From contig NZ_OUND01000004.1 of assembly GCF_900343025.1 (NCBI RefSeq), forward strand, positions 124,001 to 188,000: a stretch of 64,000 nt of DNA, in the 5' to 3' direction. The DNA comes from Arsenophonus endosymbiont of Aleurodicus floccissimus. GTDB lineage: Bacteria; Pseudomonadota; Gammaproteobacteria; Enterobacterales; Enterobacteriaceae. A program made the translations under genes and the position numbers. The notes below the pieces were generated by a model. That model did not search any database and was not told the DNA's origin. It was given only the letters and a program-made list of their open reading frames with translations. Positions 11,534-20,522 of the stretch are shown here, piece after piece. Position 1 is the stretch's first letter. Each line of letters begins with the position of its first letter.

Positions 11534-12006
11534 AGTTTATAGCTTCTAACAGTTATATTGTTATATAATTAATTATAAATCTTTATCTATTTCTATCTTA
11601 TACAAAAGAGTTGAATAATCAAATAATTATCATGAAACTAGAAAATTTTAGTCATTATATTCTATATTACCAACTTTAACGAAACAAATAACTCATATTT
11701 ATCAGTAATGTTTTTATTTTTGCAATCACTATATTTCAAGTAACTAAAATACAAAAAAACAAATGAAATTTAGTTAAATGTTAACTTTTTAAAAAAAATT
11801 AAACCGTTTAAAAAAGACTAAATATCATAAAAATTATTTAATATTTTATACAATAACAATAATTAATATTACTGACTTAAATATAGATTTTTATGAACAT
11901 TAATTGAAATTAACTATTTAAAAAAATTAGTTATATCGGTAAATTTAAAAATATGTAATAGCATTACAATCACTAAAAAAACTTTTAGTTTTAGCTAAAT
12001 TCCCAT
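11534..12006. other. very AT-rich spacer between hemH and the wzz remnant
   Basis: About 470 bp of extremely AT-rich sequence without a recognisable gene. By position it is where O-antigen biosynthesis genes would lie in relatives that keep the cluster at hemH-gsk. I see no readable remnant. Confidence 0.6.
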
Positions 12007-12975
12007 TTAAATAATTGCTAAATCTGTAACTAATTCAGCCATTAACATAATATGACTCTCAGAGGCATTAAGCGCTGGTATATAATGATATTTTTCGCCA
12101 CCAGCAGCATAAAATAATTTCTTATTCTGCTCAGCAATCTCTTCTAGAGTTTCCAAACAGTCTACCGAAAAACCTGGGCACAACAGCTGAACATGTTTTA
12201 TTCCATGCTTTGCCAACCTTTTTAAGGTAATGTCTGTATAAGGTGTAAGCCAAGGCTCACGGCCAAAGCGTGACTGATAAGTCATGATGATTTTATCAGC
12301 AGGGAAATTAATTAATTTACTGAGTAAACAGGTTGTCAATTCGCATTCCTGCGGATAAATATCACCTGTTTCTGCGTACCGTTTAGGAATACCATGATAA
12401 GAAAGCAATAATCGATCTGGTTTACCATAGCGTTCAAAACTTAACTCCACCGACCTTTTTAATGCATCAATATAAGAAGGGTGAGCAGCATAACTACGAA
12501 TAAAGTTAAGCCCGGGTATCGTTCGATATTTTTTTAACGCTCGGCTAATCGCATCAAAAACTGCCGCTGTGGTTGAACAAGAATATTGTGGATAAAGCGG
12601 TAACACAATAATATTTTCAACCTGCTGAATTAATAGTTTATCAATTGCTTCGGCAATAGCAGGCGAAGCATAACTCATACCTAATTCTACAGGAATATCG
12701 GGTAGCTGTTTTGCCAGCGCAGCCTGCTGTTGCAAACTATAATTTAGCAATGGGGAACCAGCTTCGGTCCAAATTGACCGATATAATTTAGCTACTCTTG
12801 GCGAGCGTATTGGTAAAATAACCAAATGTAATAGCGGCTTCCAAATTATCCTAGAAATATCAATAACTCTTACATCACTAAGAAATTCTGCCAAAAAACG
12901 TTTCACTGCTGTAGGCGTTGGTGCATCAGGCGTCCCTAAATTAACTAATAAAACACCATACTTCTTAATGCTCAT
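12007..12975 (-). CDS. hemH: HemH, ferrochelatase
   Basis: An intact frame matches HemH (320 aa in E. coli), which inserts Fe(II) into protoporphyrin IX, the last step of protoheme synthesis. Visible family features are [15 protein letters not shown] at the N-terminus, GMSYASP, the active-site histidine in [22 protein letters not shown] [11 protein letters not shown], and [15 protein letters not shown] with the catalytic glutamate. I chose the ATG at 12975 (322 residues) because GGAG lies 9 nt upstream; the ATG at 12990 has no ribosome site. Heme from this enzyme feeds the cytochrome bo3 oxidase encoded later in the window. Confidence 0.95.
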   Translation of the reverse strand: MSIKKYGVLLVNLGTPDAPTPTAVKRFLAEFLSDVRVIDISRIIWKPLLHLVILPIRSPRVAKLYRSIWTEAGSPLLNYSLQQQAALAKQLPDIPVELGMSYASPAIAEAIDKLLIQQVENIIVLPLYPQYSCSTTAAVFDAISRALKKYRTIPGLNFIRSYAAHPSYIDALKRSVELSFERYGKPDRLLLSYHGIPKRYAETGDIYPQECELTTCLLSKLINFPADKIIMTYQSRFGREPWLTPYTDITLKRLAKHGIKHVQLLCPGFSVDCLETLEEIAEQNKKLFYAAGGEKYHYIPALNASESHIMLMAELVTDLAII

Positions 12976-13067
12976 GCCACTTGGCTCCATTTTATTTATC
13001 GTTAATTATTTATAACTTTATCATCACTTATTAAATATTTTTATTTGCACTAATTAGCAATAAATAA

Positions 13068-13097
13068 AAAATAGGCGCCAAATTGGATGCCTATTTT
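13068..13097 (-). terminator. terminator downstream of adk
   Basis: Perfect 9-bp stem AAAATAGGC / GCCTATTTT around a 12-nt loop, between the adk stop and hemH on the same strand, with A/T-rich flanks. Confidence 0.75.
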
Positions 13098-13109
13098 ATC
13101 AACTAACAA

Positions 13110-13769
<660 letters not shown>

Positions 13770-13877
13770 CTATTTCATTTTTATAATTTGAAAAAAAAGT
13801 TACCTTATCATTAGGTATACCTATAACTCAAGAAAACAGATAACCATTAAAGAATCAAATTATTTTCGTTAAAAAAC

Positions 13878-13910
13878 AAACCACGTCTTAAAATAACTAA
13901 AACGTGGTTT
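13878..13910 (-). terminator. htpG terminator
   Basis: Stem AAACCACGT / ACGTGGTTT with a 15-nt loop, followed on the minus strand by a T-rich tail, 30 bp past the htpG stop. Confidence 0.85.
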
Positions 13911-13939
13911 TCTGAACAACTTGGTTTATTAAATAAATT

Positions 13940-15814
13940 TTAGCCCAAAAGTAACTTATTCATACGGCGAATAAATTGATTAGGATCTTCTAGGCTACCT
14001 TGTTCAACAAACAACGCCTGATCTAATAATACCTCTATCCATTCAGAAAATAAGCCATCATCATTTAGCTCTGTCGCTTTTTTAACTAATGGATGTTCAG
14101 GATTAAGTTCAAAATTATATTTTACTTCCGACGCTGATTGACCTACCGCAGCAAAAAGTTTTGCCATCTGAGTACTCATATCATTCGTATCGGTCGTCAC
14201 GATTGCCGGCGTGTCTGTTAAACGGTGGGTTAACTTCACTTCCTTCACCCGCTCACCTAATAATTTTTTTACTCGCTCAACGAAAGGCTCTAGTTTTTTA
14301 TCTGTCTTTTCTTGCTCTTTTTTATCTTCATTAGCCAGTTTTTCTAGTGACTCATCTGTCTTACTAACAGATTGAAAAGATTTGCCTGCAAATTCTGGCA
14401 AATAGTTCATCATCCACTCATCAATCCGATCAGATAATAATAAAACTTCAATCCTTTTTTTACGGAATAATTCTAAATGTGGGCTATTTTTTGCAGCGGC
14501 ATAACTATCTGCAGTAATGTAATAGATCTTTTCCTGCCCTTCAATCATTCGACTAACATAATCTTCTAAAAAAACATTCTGTAAATTACCCTCATTATGC
14601 GTTGATGCAAAGCGTAATAATTTAGTAATCGCTTCTTTATTAGTTGTATCTTCCGCAAGACCCTCTTTCAGCACTAGTCCAAATTCCTGCCAGAATTGTT
14701 GATACTGTTCAGGTTCACTTTTGGCTAATTTTTCCAACATTTGCAATGCGCGTTTGGTTAACGCACTACGCAAACTACGGGTGATGTCACTATCTTGTAA
14801 AATTTCGCGCGAAACATTTAATGGTAAGTCATTGGAGTCAACTAACCCACGGACAAAACGTAAGTAATTTGGCATAAATTGCTCTGCTTCATCCATAATA
14901 AAAACACGATGAACATAAAGCTTTAAACCATGTTTATTATCACGATTCCATAAATTAAAAGGCGCTTTAGTCGGTATATAAAGTAGGCTGGTATATTCTT
15001 GTTTACCCTCTACCCGATTATGACTCCATATTAAAGGATCTGCATAATCATGGGAAACATGCTTATAAAACTCTTTATATTCTTCAGCCGTAATATTGTT
15101 TTTGTTACGTGTCCATAGCGCCTGGGCTTTATTAATTTTTTCCCAAATAACAGTATCATCTTCTTCGTTCTTGGCTTCGATTTCCACTGGCAGGGCAATA
15201 TGATCTGAATATTTGCTGATCACTGAACGTAAACGCCAGTTATCTAAGAATTCCGTTTGGTCTTCACGTAAATGTAAGGTAATTTCAGTCCCACGCTCTG
15301 CTTTTTCAATATCAGCAACGGTATATTCACCCTCACCCTGAGATTGCCAGAAAACCCCTTTATCGGCGGCCACGCCCGCTGCCCGAGTACGCACTGTCAC
15401 TTTATCTGCAACAATAAAAGCTGAATAGAAACCAACACCAAACTGACCGATTAATGGGCTATCTTTCGCTTGTTCGTTGCCTAAAGACTGTAAAAAAGCC
15501 TTGGTACCAGATTTAGCAATAGTCCCTAAATTATCAATAACCTCTTCGCGCGTCATGCCAATGCCGTTATCACTAATCATTAAGGTTTTTTTGTTTTTAT
15601 CAATAGCAATTCTAACTCTTAAATCACCGTCATTTTCATAAAGATCAGATTGTGATAGTGCTTTAAAACGTAATTTATCCGCTGCATCAGATGCGTTTGA
15701 AATCAGCTCGCGTAGAACGATTTCTTTATTGGAATAAAGAGAATGGATCATCAATTGCAATAACTGTTTTACTTCTGATTGAAATCCAAGAGTTTCTTGT
15801 CCTTTCATACTCAT
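13940..15814 (-). CDS. htpG: HtpG, Hsp90-family chaperone
   Basis: Intact, 624 residues (E. coli 624). HtpG is the cytosolic bacterial Hsp90, a dimeric ATP-driven chaperone. The GHKL ATPase domain shows [16 protein letters not shown] with the catalytic Glu and the nucleotide-binding Asn, DNGIGM, and [11 protein letters not shown]. The middle domain carries [10 protein letters not shown] and the C-terminal domain has the dimer helices. MSMKGQ is used as the start because GAGG lies 7 nt before the first ATG. A sigma-32 promoter lies just upstream, so it is expected to be heat-inducible. Confidence 0.97.
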   Translation of the reverse strand: MSMKGQETLGFQSEVKQLLQLMIHSLYSNKEIVLRELISNASDAADKLRFKALSQSDLYENDGDLRVRIAIDKNKKTLMISDNGIGMTREEVIDNLGTIAKSGTKAFLQSLGNEQAKDSPLIGQFGVGFYSAFIVADKVTVRTRAAGVAADKGVFWQSQGEGEYTVADIEKAERGTEITLHLREDQTEFLDNWRLRSVISKYSDHIALPVEIEAKNEEDDTVIWEKINKAQALWTRNKNNITAEEYKEFYKHVSHDYADPLIWSHNRVEGKQEYTSLLYIPTKAPFNLWNRDNKHGLKLYVHRVFIMDEAEQFMPNYLRFVRGLVDSNDLPLNVSREILQDSDITRSLRSALTKRALQMLEKLAKSEPEQYQQFWQEFGLVLKEGLAEDTTNKEAITKLLRFASTHNEGNLQNVFLEDYVSRMIEGQEKIYYITADSYAAAKNSPHLELFRKKRIEVLLLSDRIDEWMMNYLPEFAGKSFQSVSKTDESLEKLANEDKKEQEKTDKKLEPFVERVKKLLGERVKEVKLTHRLTDTPAIVTTDTNDMSTQMAKLFAAVGQSASEVKYNFELNPEHPLVKKATELNDDGLFSEWIEVLLDQALFVEQGSLEDPNQFIRRMNKLLLG

Positions 15815-15867
15815 TAAATAGCCTCAATTTTAAAATAATTTTATTAGGTTGAATGGTTATGAAACTC

Positions 15868-15896
15868 AGATGGGGATATAACTTGAAAATTTCAAG
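15868..15896 (-). promoter_or_regulatory. sigma-32 (heat-shock) promoter of htpG
   Basis: On the minus strand CTTGAAA (15890-15896) and CCCCATCT (15868-15875) are separated by 14 bp. This is an essentially perfect match to the RpoH consensus CTTGAAA-N(11-16)-CCCCATNT. The -10 lies about 50 bp from the htpG start. Confidence 0.9.
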
Positions 15897-15950
15897 TTCA
15901 GCGTCGTGAAAAGCGTGCTTGATAGCCGATATGATTAACTTTTTCACAAA

Positions 15951-15977
15951 AAAATAAGCAGAGTCTTTAACCTCTGC
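15951..15977 (-). terminator. terminator of the dnaX-ybaB-recR unit
   Basis: Stem GCAGAG / CTCTGC (15958-15963 with 15972-15977), followed on the minus strand by a run of seven T. It lies just past the recR stop. Confidence 0.8.
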
Positions 15978-16007
15978 ATATATTTATTTTATATTACGCT
16001 TATACTA

Positions 16008-16613
16008 TCAATAATTAATTTTCTGACGGCCAATAATTGAATGTGATAGCGTGGTTCCGTCAACCATTTCAAGCTCACCATCAACATGAATGCCATGAGC
16101 AATACGACTGGCCATCACCCCATATTGAGCACATATACCAGCAATATAATTAGCGGTTGCTTCCCCTTCAATTGTTGGATTGGTCGCCAGGATCATTTCT
16201 GATACCGTCTCAGTCGTGAGTTTATCGGCTAAGCTTTCCAGACCGATATCCTTAGGTCCAATACCATCTAATGGCGACAAATGCCCCATTAAAACAAAAT
16301 AACGCCCGGCAAACTGTCCTGTTTGTTCAATTGCATAAATATCAGCCGGGCTTTCAACTACACATATTTGGCCAGTTTTTTGACGCCTCGGATTAGTACA
16401 AATAGAGCAGTGATCTTTTTCAGTAAATGTTTGACAACCCTGACAATGGCCAATTTCCGACATTGCACGTGTCAATGCCTGAGCCAATTGCATCCCACCA
16501 CTACGATTGCATTGAAGAAGGTGAAAGCCATACGTTGCGCTGATTTTGGTCCCACACCAGGTAAACAGCGTAGCGCTTCCATTAAAGATTCAAGAAGGGG
16601 GACTCGTTTGCAT
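16008..16613 (-). pseudogene. recR: recR, recombination mediator, disrupted N-terminus by paired +C and -C shifts
   Basis: RecR (201 aa in E. coli) works with RecF and RecO to load RecA at gaps. The ATG at 16613 overlaps the ybaB stop, the usual arrangement. An extra C in the run after MQTSP brings TGA in as codon 8. About 100 nt later one C is missing in the segment expected as [10 protein letters not shown], which restores the frame. From Met at 16493 the rest is clean for 161 residues: a zinc finger with Cys pairs CQGC and CSIC, then the Toprim domain ([28 protein letters not shown]). A product from the internal ATG would lack the helix-hairpin-helix region needed for DNA binding, so I call it a pseudogene, with some doubt. 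Confidence 0.85.
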
Positions 16614-16942
16614 CAAAATGGCATCTTAAAGCCTGGAGGTAATTGCATGCCATTAGATACATTGGCCATTTTTTCTTTTTGGGCTTCTTCTATACGACGC
16701 GCAGCATCATTAAATGCAGCAGTAATAAGATCTTCTAACATATCTTTGTCATCTGCCATTAAACTAGGATCAATTTCAATCCGACGACAATTATGCGCGC
16801 CATTAATAGTTACTTTAACAAGACCTGCACCCGATTCGCCGGTAACCTCCATGTTAGCAATCTCTTCTTGTACTTTTTGCATCTTTTCTTGCATTTGCTG
16901 AGCCTGTTTCATCAGGTTACCCAGCCCAACTTTACCAAACAT
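16613..16942 (-). CDS. ybaB: YbaB/EbfC-family nucleoid-associated protein
   Basis: Intact, 109 residues, the same length as E. coli YbaB. The N-terminal helix is Met/Gln/Lys-rich ([20 protein letters not shown]), followed by the beta sheet segment ([20 protein letters not shown]) and an acidic helix. YbaB binds DNA as a tweezer-like dimer. It sits between dnaX and recR, 75 bp downstream of dnaX, and its stop overlaps the recR start by one base. This operon order is widely conserved. Confidence 0.95.
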   Translation of the reverse strand: MFGKVGLGNLMKQAQQMQEKMQKVQEEIANMEVTGESGAGLVKVTINGAHNCRRIEIDPSLMADDKDMLEDLITAAFNDAARRIEEAQKEKMANVSNGMQLPPGFKMPF

Positions 16943-17017
16943 AATATTCTCTCTTTCTGATCTGTTACAAAAATAGATTTTAACATTGCAATATTATACT
17001 TAAAGGTATGCATTCGG

Positions 17018-18997
17018 CTACACCGGCCGAATACTTTCTTCATCTAACTGCGCGTCAAACAGCGTGCGCAAAGTCTGAATCGTTTTATCCACTATAATAG
17101 ATTGACGAGCCTGTGCTAGCTTCTCTTCATAAATTACCTGCCGCCATTCCAAAGGTGTTTTGACGGCTGAATTATCATCTTCAATGATAACCAGTTTTAT
17201 CGGCTGACCATATAACTCACTCAAGGCTTTTGTTAATGTTTTATGCGCCGGTTCAGTATTCAAATGCCGTTGCGTTGAGCGTAAATGTAAACAAATTTCC
17301 GTTTCACTTAAGGCTTCCTTATAAGTATTTAACGCAAGTTGTTCAATCAATTTTGGCATTTTTAACTGACAAATTTCTGCTGACCAGTGGTCACGTTCGC
17401 AGGCTTCAAACTCAATTTTATTAGCAAGTTCCGGCGTCCTTTCATATTCCAATGCTTGTTTAATATTGCTAGGCGTGGTTACTCGCTCTACTTTTTGTTC
17501 AGAAACATTTTGCGGGCGCCATTGATAAGATTTACCCTTTTGATTTTTTTCATTTTTATTAGCTGTTTTGGGCTGATTTAAAACAGATAGCTGATGCTGT
17601 GCCGAAACGGTAGCGAACCTTTCTAGCGCCGACATCTCTAGTGGCGTTTTTGTCTTTGGTGATGCTGTTTCAGACTTTTTTAACGGCGCTTTCTCTTGCG
17701 CGTTATTTAGCGATGCTTTTGCCTGCAACAATTGCAATGTAGGCGTACTAATTAATTTTTCATCCGATGAGCTTATTGCTTTATTGATGATTTTTTTTTT
17801 ATCTTTTAAGTTAAGAGAAATATCGACATGATTATCAATATCATTGGTTATAGTAGTTGTTTCAGAGAGACTTGGTGATGACACCAATGGAATTTCAATA
17901 TCATTAACAGACTTAGGATGAAATGCTAATGCACGTAACAATGTCATCTCAACTCCCATTCGCCTTTCTGGCGCATAGGGAAGCTCTTTACGTCCGATTA
18001 ACAAGGTTTGATAATAGAGCTGTAAATCCGTTGGCGTAATCAAGCGCGCAAGTAAACGTAGACGATCGTCTATAGGTGATCCAGTATCTTGCATCTCCAC
18101 AGGTAAAAGCTGGATCATCGCAATACGATGAATTAATGATAACATTTCAATCAATACGCTTTCCCAGTCACCACCTCGCAAAGCAATATCTTCTACTAAA
18201 GCCATCATTTTTGGACCATCAGCATGAACAATTGCTTCAATGATCGCTAGCGGCTGTTCATCATCTAATATGCCTAGCATTTGGCTAACTGAATCTGCCG
18301 ATACTTGCCCTTGCCCCATAGCAATAGCTTGATCGGTTAAACTTAATGCATCACGTAAACTACCTTCGGCAGCTCTAGCGATTAATTGGCAGGCACGTTT
18401 ATCACTCGATATTTGCTCAGCCGCTAAAATGCGTTCAAGTTGACTGCTTATTTGGTCAATATCAAGTGATCTTAAATGAAATTGAAGACAACGTGATAAA
18501 ACCGTTATCGGTAATTTCTGTGGATCTGTCGTTGCTAATAGAAATTTTACATGTTCTGGTGGTTCTTCTAGCGTCTTGAGTAAAGCATTAAAGCTATGAC
18601 GAGATAGCATATGTACTTCGTCGATTAAGTACACTTTAAATCGACCGCGTGCCGGTGCATACTGGACATTATCTAGTAGCTCGCGGGTATCCTCAACTTT
18701 AGTGCGCGAAGCGGCATCAATTTCAATCAAATCAACAAATCGCCCATCCGCTATCTCTAGGCAGTTAGCACATTTACCACAAGGGTTTTGGCTTATCCCT
18801 ACCTCACAGTTAAGCCCTTTCGCAAATAGCCGCGCAATGGTCGTTTTTCCAACTCCACGTGTACCAGAAAATAAGTAGGCATGATGGAGCCGCTGCTGTT
18901 GCAAACCATTTGCCAGCGCGGTCAAAACATGTTGTTGCCCAACAACATAGGTAAATGTTTGTGGGCGCCATTTACGGGCAAGTACCTGGTAGCTCAT
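17018..18997 (-). CDS. dnaX: DnaX, DNA polymerase III clamp-loader subunit tau (and probably gamma)
   Basis: Intact, 659 residues (E. coli tau 643). DnaX is the ATPase motor of the clamp loader and, as tau, tethers the polymerases. The AAA+ domain shows the Walker A FSGTRGVGKTTIAR (about residues 42-55), a four-cysteine zinc module (CEVG...CGKCANCLEI), the Walker B LIDEVHML and sensor region LLATTDPQKLP. A variable linker follows, then the C-terminal tau-specific domains. Near codon 400 lies a run of ten A (17791-17800) in codons AAA AAA AAA A; a -1 slip there gives a stop three codons later, which would make a gamma-like protein of about 403 residues. It heads the dnaX-ybaB-recR unit. Confidence 0.96.
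   Translation of the reverse strand: MSYQVLARKWRPQTFTYVVGQQHVLTALANGLQQQRLHHAYLFSGTRGVGKTTIARLFAKGLNCEVGISQNPCGKCANCLEIADGRFVDLIEIDAASRTKVEDTRELLDNVQYAPARGRFKVYLIDEVHMLSRHSFNALLKTLEEPPEHVKFLLATTDPQKLPITVLSRCLQFHLRSLDIDQISSQLERILAAEQISSDKRACQLIARAAEGSLRDALSLTDQAIAMGQGQVSADSVSQMLGILDDEQPLAIIEAIVHADGPKMMALVEDIALRGGDWESVLIEMLSLIHRIAMIQLLPVEMQDTGSPIDDRLRLLARLITPTDLQLYYQTLLIGRKELPYAPERRMGVEMTLLRALAFHPKSVNDIEIPLVSSPSLSETTTITNDIDNHVDISLNLKDKKKIINKAISSSDEKLISTPTLQLLQAKASLNNAQEKAPLKKSETASPKTKTPLEMSALERFATVSAQHQLSVLNQPKTANKNEKNQKGKSYQWRPQNVSEQKVERVTTPSNIKQALEYERTPELANKIEFEACERDHWSAEICQLKMPKLIEQLALNTYKEALSETEICLHLRSTQRHLNTEPAHKTLTKALSELYGQPIKLVIIEDDNSAVKTPLEWRQVIYEEKLAQARQSIIVDKTIQTLRTLFDAQLDEESIRPV
17791..17800 (-). 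other. A10 slippery tract in dnaX, likely gamma-producing frameshift site
   Basis: On the coding strand GAT is followed by ten A and then TC. In frame zero this reads Asp-Lys-Lys-Lys-Ile. After a -1 shift it reads Asn-His-Gln and then TAA. E. coli makes gamma by a -1 ribosomal shift at an A-run in the same linker; Thermus does it by polymerase slippage on a longer A-run. I see no strong stem-loop directly downstream, which fits transcriptional slippage somewhat better. Confidence 0.65.
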
Positions 18998-19083
18998 GAT
19001 TCCTATTAGACGTTAAGTATATAGATTCGCCAACATATCGCTGTTCGCTAGTCAGCACATTTTGCGCATTAACTGCCTAGGAA

Positions 19084-19608
19084 TTAAAGCAAATTAAAAC
19101 AATTGACCCCTTGCTTTTTTAAACGTTCGATACCACCTAAGTCAGGCAAACAGATAATAAATGCTGCTTCATTAACTTTACCACCAAGCTGCCGTATCAA
19201 GCGTACTATCGCTTCAATCGTTCCACCTGTAGCGAGTAAATCATCAACAACTAAAACACTGTATTTGGCTGAAATACTTTCTTTATGGATCTCTAGTGCA
19301 TCGGTACCATATTCTAGCTCATATTTTTGTCGTAATGTGGCGCGCGGCAATTTTCCTTCTTTACGTACTGGTACAAATACTACACCTAAACGCAAAGCAA
19401 GCGGCGCCCCAAATAAAAATCCTCTCGCTTCAGTGCCAACAATTTTAGTAATATCTTTATTTTTATAACGCTCAACGAGTAGATCAATTGTGGCCTGATA
19501 AGCGTCCGGATTATCCAATAAGGTTGTAATATCACGAGATAATACGCCTGGTATTGGATAATCAGGAATTGTTTCAATACTATCTTTTATAAATTGTATT
19601 TTTTTCAT
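19084..19608 (-). CDS. apt: Apt, adenine phosphoribosyltransferase, C-terminus shortened by a stop codon
   Basis: 174 residues against 183 in E. coli. Apt makes AMP from adenine and PRPP. The active-site loop ([15 protein letters not shown]), the flexible loop region and the PRPP-binding motif [16 protein letters not shown] are all intact. The end reads CFNLL, then TAA, then FLGS and a second stop at 19069, while the family ends SLVPFPGH; so a stop replaces the proline and removes about five residues. These terminal residues are not catalytic, and I expect activity may be kept. The start at 19608 is the first ATG after an in-frame stop. The ribosome site is weak. It lies 86 bp upstream of dnaX, as in E. 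coli. Confidence 0.9.
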   Translation of the reverse strand: MKKIQFIKDSIETIPDYPIPGVLSRDITTLLDNPDAYQATIDLLVERYKNKDITKIVGTEARGFLFGAPLALRLGVVFVPVRKEGKLPRATLRQKYELEYGTDALEIHKESISAKYSVLVVDDLLATGGTIEAIVRLIRQLGGKVNEAAFIICLPDLGGIERLKKQGVNCFNLL

Positions 19609-19760
19609 TAACCATCATAATTATCATCATAGACAAAATAATCAAATGCTACAATCTATGAAAACTACTATAAAAAAGCAATAACTAGCTTATCAATATG
19701 CGCGTTTTTACTGTAAGAAGTCAAATCGCAATTACATATTTTATTATTATGGCTTAATAT

Positions 19761-20309
19761 ATGAAAACACAAAAGTTGCTAAACGCGCTTGAAGAGCAAA
19801 TTGAAGCATTGGCAGAAAAAATAAAACCAATTGCACACTCTTCTTTTATAACATTACGTTTTGATCAAAAATTATTTCATCGAAAAAGCCATCAATTAAG
19901 CGAATGTTTATTTAAAATCAAGCAACATTTTAATCAATTAAAACATGCAATTATCACGTCTCGTTCAGAACAGGTTACTTTTTTGACAGAAAAAATTATT
20001 GCCCAAATTGGCGCTATAACACGAGAATCTGCAACCCAAACTTTAAGGGAACAAGAAAGCTAAAATAGCCAAAAAGAAAAAACCATAGATCTTTACGAGC
20101 GTTTAGTTCAACACCAAGATTATGAACGTCGCCTAATCGCAATCATAAATGATCGAGAGCAACAATTAGATAAACAACAGTCATACGTTGCTTGCCAGAA
20201 GCTGCAACAAGAAATAGCTGCATTAACTGGAAGATTAGTGAGATACCGTCAGGCTCTTTCACGCATAGAAAGGGCAATTGAACACTATGAAAATCAAAGT
20301 ATTGAATAA
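19761..20309 (+). pseudogene. priC: priC, primosomal replication protein N'', one nonsense codon
   Basis: The frame is 183 codons long with a single in-frame TAA at 20061-20063. Upstream, MKTQKLLNALEEQIEALAEKI to TLREQES matches the N-terminal half of PriC. Downstream, the frame continues without a shift through LVQHQDYERRLIAIINDRE to the natural stop at 20307-20309. PriC restarts stalled replication forks by loading DnaB. The C-terminal half, which holds the SSB- and DNA-contacting basic residues, would be lost. The gene is followed by ybaM at 22 bp, the order seen in E. coli. Confidence 0.87.
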
Positions 20310-20331
20310 AAAATAATATAGGTGATATTTA

Positions 20332-20505
20332 ATGAATTTAGAGAATGCTGCAATAGAAATCCAAGTTGCCATTGATTTAGTTTATATTCTAGAAATTAAT
20401 CAAATAGAACCCACTACCGCACTGAAAGCACTTGATATTGTAAAAAAAGATTATGAGAATAAAGAAGCCATTTTATTACTTGCCAATGCAACGAAAAAGC
20501 GTTGA
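20332..20505 (+). CDS. ybaM: YbaM, small DUF2496 protein
   Basis: A 57-codon frame, MNLENAAIEIQVAIDLVYIL followed by EINQIEPTTALKALDIVKKDYE, matches the E. coli YbaM (53 aa; [40 protein letters not shown]). AGGTGA precedes the ATG by 6 nt. It sits directly after priC, as in E. coli. No function is known. Its intactness next to broken priC and mscK is notable, but a frame this short could be open by chance for a while. Confidence 0.85.
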   Translation: MNLENAAIEIQVAIDLVYILEINQIEPTTALKALDIVKKDYENKEAILLLANATKKR

Positions 20506-20522
20506 TAAAAATAATTCAATGA

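Noticed and set aside
16323..16901. Open frame of 192 codons on the plus strand across recR and ybaB
   Set aside because: It runs antisense to two recognised genes with clear family matches and lacks a ribosome site.
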